From Gautieria morchelliformis (taxonomy: Eukaryota; Basidiomycota; Agaricomycetes; Gomphales; Gomphaceae), in NCBI GenBank assembly GCA_015179125.1, contig WHVA01000368.1:53310-117309 (forward strand): a stretch of DNA of 64,000 bases, written 5' to 3'. Below the pieces are notes generated by a model. That model did not search any database and was not told the DNA's origin. It worked only from the letters and a program-made list of their open reading frames with translations. Of this stretch, positions 58,801-64,000 are shown in pieces (positions within the stretch are counted from its first letter, which is position 1; each line of letters starts with the position of its first letter). Both the position numbers and the translations under genes were made by a program.

Positions 58801-60967
58801 TAGAGGTTTTAAGTTTGATCAAGAAGGTATCCGATGCATCAGCAGCGCTCTCGTCAATATTGGGCTGGAGTCAGGTGAGTCCCCGAATTGTGATGAGCTC
58901 CGACGTGAGTCTAATGAACTTCAGGATAATGACATTACAGCATTCGTAGCGGATACCCTCAATTTTGTAGCTGCGTTTGGGAGTGTAATCTCTCAGAGTG
59001 CTCCCCATCTCTATTTGTCGGCACTCCCGTTTGCACCTGAAAGGTCGAAAGTAGGCGAGACATACCTCCCACGATTTCCACGACTCCTCCACATCGAGAC
59101 CGGGAAAGCGACGACGTGGCCACGTATTCAAACCGTTCTGGTAGGTCATACCGGTACCGTATCGTCGGTGGCATTCTCGCAGGACGGCAAGCGCATCGTC
59201 TCCGGGTCTGATGACAGGACAATCCGTGTGTGGAATGCAGCCACCGGGGAGCTCATTTCGGCGCCATTTGAAGGTCACACCAATTGGGTCTCGTCGGTGG
59301 CATTCTCGCCGGACGGCAAGCGCATCGTCTCCGGGTCGTATGACAAGACGATCCGTGTGTGGAATGCAGACACCGGGGAGCTCATTTCAGCACCATTCAA
59401 AGGCCACACCGAGTTGGTCACATCGGTGGCGTTCTCGCACGATGGCACGCGCATCGTCTCCGGGTCTTTGGACAAGACAATCCGTGTGTGGAATGCAGAC
59501 ACCGGGGAGCTCATTTCAGCACCATTCGAAGGCCACACCGGGTTGGTCAGGTCGGTGGCGTTCTCGCTGGAGGGCAAGCGCATCGTCTCCGGGTCTTTGG
59601 ACAAGACAATCCGTGTGTGGAATGCAGACACCGGGGAGCTCATTTCAGCACCATTCGAAGGCCACACCGACTCGGTCAGGTCGGTTGCGTTCTCGCACGA
59701 CGGCAAGCGCATTGTGTCCGGGTCTGATGATAAGACGATCCGTTTGTGGAATGCAGACACCGGGGAGTCCATTTCAGGACCATTCGAAGGCCACACCGAC
59801 TGGGTCAGGTCGGTGGCATTCTCGCACGACGGCAAGCGGATCGTCTCCGGGTCCAATGACAAGACGATCCGTGCGTGGAATGCGGACACCGGGGAACTCA
59901 TTTCAGCACCATTTGAAGGCCACACCGACTCGGTCAGGTCGGTGGCGTTCTCGCACGACGGCAAGCGCATAGTCTCCGGGTCTGATGACAAGACGATCCG
60001 TGTGTGGAACTCAGACACCGGGGAGCTCATTTCAACACCATTTCAAGGCCACACGAATTGGGTCTCGTCGGTGACATTCTCGCAGGACGGCAAGCGCATC
60101 GTCTCCGGGTCTTATGACGAGACGATCCGTGTGTGGAATGCAGACACCGGGGAGCTCATTTCAGGACCATTCGAAGGCCACGCCGACTCTGTCAGGTCCG
60201 TGGACTTCTCGCCCGACGGCAAGCGCATCGTCTCCGGGTCTGATGACAACACGATCCGTGTGTGGAATACAGTCACCGGGGAGCTCCTTTCAACACCATT
60301 CGAAGGCCACACCGACTCGGTCAGGTCCGTGGACTTCTCGCCTGACGGCAAGCGCATCGTCTCCGGGTCTTATGATAACACGATCCGTGTGTGGAATGCA
60401 GACACTGGGGAGCTCATTTCAGCACCATTTGAAGGCCACACCAATTGGGTCTCGTCGGTGGCGTTCTCGCCGGACGGCAAGCGCATCGCCTCCGGGTCAT
60501 ATGACAAGACCATCCGTTTGTGGAATGCAGACGCCGGGGAGGTAATTTTGGCACCATTCGAAGGCCACACAGACTCAGTCAGTTCAGTGGCGTTCTCGCA
60601 CGACGGCAGGCGCATCGTCTCAGGGTCTTTGGACACGACAATCCGTGTGTGGAATGCAGACACCGGGGAGGTAATTTCAGGGCCATTCCAAGGCCACACC
60701 GACTCAGTCAGCTCGGTGGTGTTCTCGCACTACGACAAGCGCATTGTCTCCGGGTCTCGTGACAACACGATCCGTGTGTGGAATTCAGACACCGGGGAGC
60801 CCATTTCAGCACCATTTCAAGGCCACACGAATTGGGTCTCGTCGGTGGCGTTCTCGCACCACGGCAAGCGCATTGTCTCCGGGTCTGCCGACAACACGAT
60901 CCGTGTGTGGAATGCAGACACCTTGGAGCTCCTTTCAGCGCCATTCGCAGGTCAGGCTAGTCAGTAG
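55892..60967 (+). CDS. C2-NACHT-WD40 STAND receptor (HET-E/HNWD-like)
   Basis: A multi-exon NLR-like protein. C2 domain: DLRCDRLPNVGLFF, VKLYVDEDIKKTA, NTASWNDSFYF, VLRIEVYG; then a helical STAND N-terminal region (TKVVD, LFTEIVVGISEVHPYAKMAW, RDDSINELAKVIGDTYAFV); NACHT with Walker A DVAGAGKSAIAHEVA near 57520 and Walker B VIVIDALDE near 57815; and 14 WD40 repeats. GT-AG introns: 56210-56261, 56390-56440, 56743-56804, 56856-56900, 57097-57147 (rebuilding FW/KRTAKN), 57304-57354 and 58875-58924. The start (ATG 55892) is shared with the duplicate at 51244; the first intron is unresolved. No stop interrupts the exons from the C2 domain onward. STAND receptors of this type trigger incompatibility cell death on ligand binding by WD40; that role is inferred. 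Confidence 0.9.
59144..60949 (+). repeat. 14 tandem WD40 units of exactly 129 bp
   Basis: Fourteen units of 43 residues (GHT..V.SVAFS.DGKRIVSG then S.D.TIRVWN.DTGE.IS.PF) with no indels. Variation is concentrated: units differ at residues 4-5 (NW, DS, DW, EL, GL), 7 (S/R/T), 13-14, 23 (D/Y/L/N/R/A), 25 and the 41-43 linker, while the framework is near-invariant. Fourteen units would make two seven-bladed propellers. High identity at the DNA level favours unequal exchange and repeat shuffling. Confidence 0.97.
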
Positions 60968-61330
60968 CTGTTATCTTGATTTGTCGGAATCTGCTAATAT
61001 CGTATCGTTTGCAAAGCTACGGGGCCTGGGTTTCAAAACCACTCACGTCTCGAAAATGGCTGGTTACTAAACTCGCCCTCAGAACTTTTATTCTGGATAC
61101 CACCTTGGTCACAAGTAGGTCTCTGGCGGCCGGCGAACGCTGTTGTCATTGCGAAGGGATCCACAAAGCTTGATTTCAGCTGGTTTGTGCATGGCAGATT
61201 GTGGACGCAATGCAGAGGGGCCCTATGATTTGGCTGAGGGAAACACTCACTAACACACAGATATGTTGCATCTCCTATTACCATAGTGGTTGGACTTCCA
61301 GGTGGTTTTGAGAACATTCTTGCATTTGAT
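60968..61330 (+). repeat. Repeat R3, copy 2 (downstream of the receptor gene)
   Basis: 61080-61320 aligns with 40190-40460. It starts about 110 bp after the WD40 stop codon. It may be the conserved 3' flank or terminator region of this gene family rather than a transposon. Confidence 0.55.
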
Positions 61331-61489
61331 TAGCCATTCATGCACTAAACTATACATATTATCCATGTAATAACCATCCAATAGGGGTTTCCCCAGACAT
61401 GGGGGGTTTATTCCACATGAAGTGCCTAATTTAAATCAGTGATTAGATGATCCACCATGTTGATCAACTTTGCTGTGTCTGGGAGTGCC

Positions 61490-61740
61490 AGGCCAGCTAT
61501 AGTAATGCACAATTGAGGCTTATTACAAAGAGCTGAGACAACATGTCAGAAGGTAGAGGTAAGCAGTTCCAGTGCAAGTGAAAGTAACTAGGATAAATGG
61601 GGTAAGTAACTAGTGTGGAACAAGAGGAACTACAAAGGGGTTCAGGGTAGAACTAAGAACAATAGGCAAAAAAACAAGGGGCACAGAGGTCTAATTGATA
61701 GCCAAACAAATGGAACTCCTGATGCTCCTGACTTCCTATG
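61490..61740 (-). repeat. Gypsy LTR fragment
   Basis: 'aggaactacaaaggggttca', 'agaacaataggcaaa' and 'aacaaggggcacag' match 62560-62640 inside the LTR at 62167-62859, in the same orientation. It is an older, partial copy. Confidence 0.6.
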
Positions 61741-61779
61741 CTGAGGGGTCAAGTATGGAAGGGCAGTAAGGACACGCAC

Positions 61780-62166
61780 GCTATGAGTGGGGACACACTA
61801 TACTTGGGGACAGGCACACTATGCTTGGGGGACACGGTACAACAAGAGACACACTACACACCCTATGCATGGGGAAAACTCTACAAACAAGGGACATTCT
61901 ACACATGCTATACTTGGGGGACATGTTATGCATGGGGGACACACTTTGCACGCTATACTTGAGGGAGATGCTACACATGTGGACACACTATGCATGGGGG
62001 ACACACATGCTATAATTTAGGGATATGCTATGTTTGGGGACATGCTACAAACCAGGGACACACTACGCACACTATACTTGAGGGACACACTATGCATGGG
62101 GGACACACTGCATGTGGGGACACACTATGCATGGAGGACATGCTATGCACACTATAATTGGGGACA
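61780..62166. repeat. Imperfect minisatellite (ggggacacactatgcat units)
   Basis: About twenty degenerate units of roughly 16-22 bp, of the type gggggacacactatgcatg, with frequent 'actatacttg' variants. The array ends exactly at the first base of the LTR at 62167. Confidence 0.85.
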
Positions 62167-62859
62167 TGTTACGTATCGAAATTTCCACTAAGTCGGAACT
62201 GGAAAGGACAGCGGCTTCAACTTATAGGTTGCGCCCCCAATGAACTATCGTCCTAGGAATTTCGGAAATGAGCCGGAAGTTGGAAAGTACTGGACCAGAG
62301 GTTTGGTCGGAACTTGAGTCGGAACTGAGGCGGAAGGCGGAAGACGGAAGGCTGAGAGAGAGACTGAGATCTTGCTAGACTCGCTGTGCTAAGAACAGGA
62401 GATGGAGCGAAGGAAATCAAGTATCGAAGGTGATTATCTGATTGCAGAATAACAGACATACATGAGGGGGTTTTTATACAAAGCGCAGAGCAACAAGTAA
62501 TGGTGTTGTACTAAGCAAATTCCGGAGGAAGCGGAAGTCGAGTACAATGTGTGGGAACTAACTAATTGGGAACAATGGGACTACAAGGGGGGTTCAAGGT
62601 AAGGTAGAACAATAGCAAAGAACAAGGGGTCGGGAAAACATATCTGACAACGAACTACAAGGGTGACCGGATATATGGTTTTGATGAATGGCGAGGTAGA
62701 TCCGGTGGGTCCGAGTAATAGAGTCGAAAGAACAAGGGAAATGTACAGGGGGCGGAATGGCGGAAATGTCGGAGGGGCGGAACGTGTGGCGGAACTATTG
62801 GAGAGGCGGAATGTATGGCGGAACTGAGGGTCGGAAGTTGGAAATGAACGGTCGTAACA
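62167..62859 (-). repeat. Ty3/gypsy 3' LTR (element on the minus strand)
   Basis: tgttacg...cgtaaca ends enclose 693 bp. On the minus strand the LTR is preceded by a polypurine tract (agaagggagatac, 62872-62860). The element body therefore lies to the right, beyond the window except for the first about 1.1 kb. The sequence before the LTR matches that before the LTR at 6107. The LTR is packed with GGCGGAA/TCGGAA motifs. Confidence 0.78.
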
Positions 62860-62982
62860 GTATCTCCCTTCTAAGGTCGAGCCCCGCGAGACCACAAGTC
62901 GGAATCACGTGACCTGTGAACAAACGCGTCGGAGTTTTGAAATATAGGCTGAAAGACAAACACGTCTTCTCTCTATTCCATC

Positions 62983-64000
62983 ATGAGTACTTCAGTCGAT
63001 TTCTCTAAAATGTCCAGTGCCGAGATGAAGCAGCACTTTGCTGATATTCTTGCGCAGAAGGAACTGGCCGAGAAGCGCGAGGCCGAGGAAGCCGCGCGGA
63101 AAGAGAGGGAGCGGCTGGAGGAGCAGCGCAAGGAACTGGAGCGTCGGGAGCAGGAACGGAAGGAGAAGGAGGAGCGTGACCGTAAGCGTCGCGAGGAGGA
63201 GTCGCGCGTCCGTGAAGAACAACGGAAACGGGATGCGGCCGAAAAGGCTGCGGAAGAAAAGGCCGTGGCGGAAAAGGCAGGGAAGTTCCGGGTGAGTCGG
63301 AAATGTCGTGGGGAGGTTCCGGAGCTCACAGAGAACTGCCAGAGAGTTGCCGATTCCGAGGGGGAATCGGAAGCGGAAAGCACGCCGACTCCAGAGGGCA
63401 AGGGGAAGCAAAAAGAAAGTGCTCCCATGCCGAACGTAGTTGAGGAGCGGAAACGGAGGGCGGACGAGTTCCAGCAGGCTCGGAAAGAGAAGCTGGCTCG
63501 GATACTGGAGTTGCGAGAGCTGGGGCCGGAAAATCCTGCGACCCGGAAAAGGAAGACCAGGGACGGTGAGGAGGAGAAGGCTCCTTGCGATACGTGCGAG
63601 GTCAAGGGCCTGGAGTGCGTGTGGTCGGAAAATCCGCGGGAGACGGCCTGCGAACGGTGCCGGGACAAGAAGTGCCGTTGCGTGGTGGATGGGTGTGCCG
63701 CGAGGGTGGAGCGGAAACGGCGCAGGGTTGAGACCGAGGGGCCTGAAACCCCCAAGTCAAAACCGGGACCAAGCGGAAGGAAGGCGGAAGGATTTCCGGT
63801 GACCGGGACGTCTGAGGCAGCGGTGCTGAACCGCTTCAGCATGGCGTCTCCGTTGCTAGACATCGCGGAGTCGCTGAGGGGAATCCGGAAAACCCAACGC
63901 GGGATCCGGAAACTGCTGACGGATATGGCGGTGGTTCAGGAACAGCAGTTGCTGTCGTTCCAGAACCAGATGACCGTCATGTCGGCGGTCCTGGAGCAGT
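62983..64000 (+). CDS. Antisense ORF of the gypsy element: coiled coil plus Zn2Cys6-spaced cluster (runs off the end)
   Basis: ATG at 62983 opens a frame that stays open to the window end (at least 339 codons). Residues about 15-110 are an extremely charged K/E/R heptad region (long coiled coil). Residues 202-238 hold cysteines spaced CX2CX6CX10CX2CX6C (C202, C205, C212, C223, C226, C233, with extra C231 and C238), the spacing of fungal Zn(II)2Cys6 DNA-binding clusters, followed by basic RKRRR. The C-terminal part is again helical. It is divergent from the gypsy element: its start is 124 bp from the LTR and it reads away from it. A shorter ORF in the same position occurs at 5696-6007. A regulatory protein, or a host gene captured by the element, are both possible. 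Confidence 0.7.
   Translation, partial: MSTSVDFSKMSSAEMKQHFADILAQKELAEKREAEEAARKERERLEEQRKELERREQERKEKEERDRKRREEESRVREEQRKRDAAEKAAEEKAVAEKAGKFRVSRKCRGEVPELTENCQRVADSEGESEAESTPTPEGKGKQKESAPMPNVVEERKRRADEFQQARKEKLARILELRELGPENPATRKRKTRDGEEEKAPCDTCEVKGLECVWSENPRETACERCRDKKCRCVVDGCAARVERKRRRVETEGPETPKSKPGPSGRKAEGFPVTGTSEAAVLNRFSMASPLLDIAESLRGIRKTQRGIRKLLTDMAVVQEQQLLSFQNQMTVMSAVLEQ

Noticed and set aside
59211-60762. Long open frames on both strands across the WD40 array
   Set aside because: They are repeat-driven shadows: the 129-bp period has no remainder modulo 3, so any open unit stays open in every frame.
1-64000. CRISPR arrays, bacterial operons, phage genes
   Set aside because: No regularly spaced identical repeats with unique spacers; genes have spliceosomal introns and fungal families throughout.

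Overview
The window reads as repeat-rich, gene-poor chromosomal DNA of a filamentous fungus, most likely an Agaricomycete close to Rhizoctonia/Ceratobasidium (inference). The clues are phase-consistent GT-AG introns of about 45-63 bp, Tad-like non-LTR elements with APE endonuclease, RT and RNase H, Copia and Ty3/gypsy elements, a C2-NACHT-WD40 protein with high-identity repeats, a velvet regulator, a PCL-type cyclin and a DUF6532-like gene. Nothing looks bacterial and no CRISPR array or canonical tRNA gene was seen.

Layout. 0-6.5 kb: a broken Spg1/Tem1-like GTPase fragment, a palindromic dispersed repeat (R1) split by a 928-bp hAT-type element with perfect 16-bp termini and an 8-bp target duplication, and the 3' end of a Ty3/gypsy element carrying an antisense coiled-coil ORF just before its LTR. 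6.5-13.5 kb: two decayed Copia elements facing each other. The first contains a CACTA-like foldback MITE whose loop holds a tRNA-derived SINE. The second is joined to a non-LTR 5' end. 14.8-21.2 kb: repeats R1 and R2, an orphan WD40 repeat, a GGAA-rich tract, and a small Cys-rich ORF. 22.0-35.1 kb: one non-LTR retrotransposon inserted in R1 and itself interrupted by a second, opposite-strand non-LTR element, which is in turn interrupted by an LTR-like insert; each layer has target-site duplications. 37-40 kb: decaying host genes (DUF6532-like, cyclin). 40-46.4 kb: R2, a non-LTR 5' fragment, and a truncated Ty3/gypsy element. 46.65-47.9 kb: a well-preserved velvet gene. 48.4-55 kb: a 66-bp-arm hairpin, R1, a broken duplicate of the 5' half of the NLR gene, and a tandem repeat. 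55.9-61 kb: the C2-NACHT-WD40 gene with 14 WD40 repeats of exactly 43 residues. 61-64 kb: a minisatellite abutting a 693-bp LTR, then a second, longer antisense ORF (coiled coil plus a Zn2Cys6-spaced cysteine cluster) that runs off the window end.

Most of the DNA is layered transposon insertion. The cell-biology content is small: one innate-immunity or incompatibility-type receptor with an upstream partial duplicate, one developmental regulator, and fragments of cell-cycle genes. The least familiar item is the antisense, possibly DNA-binding ORF placed about 100-125 bp from the LTR, next to the polypurine tract, in two gypsy elements.
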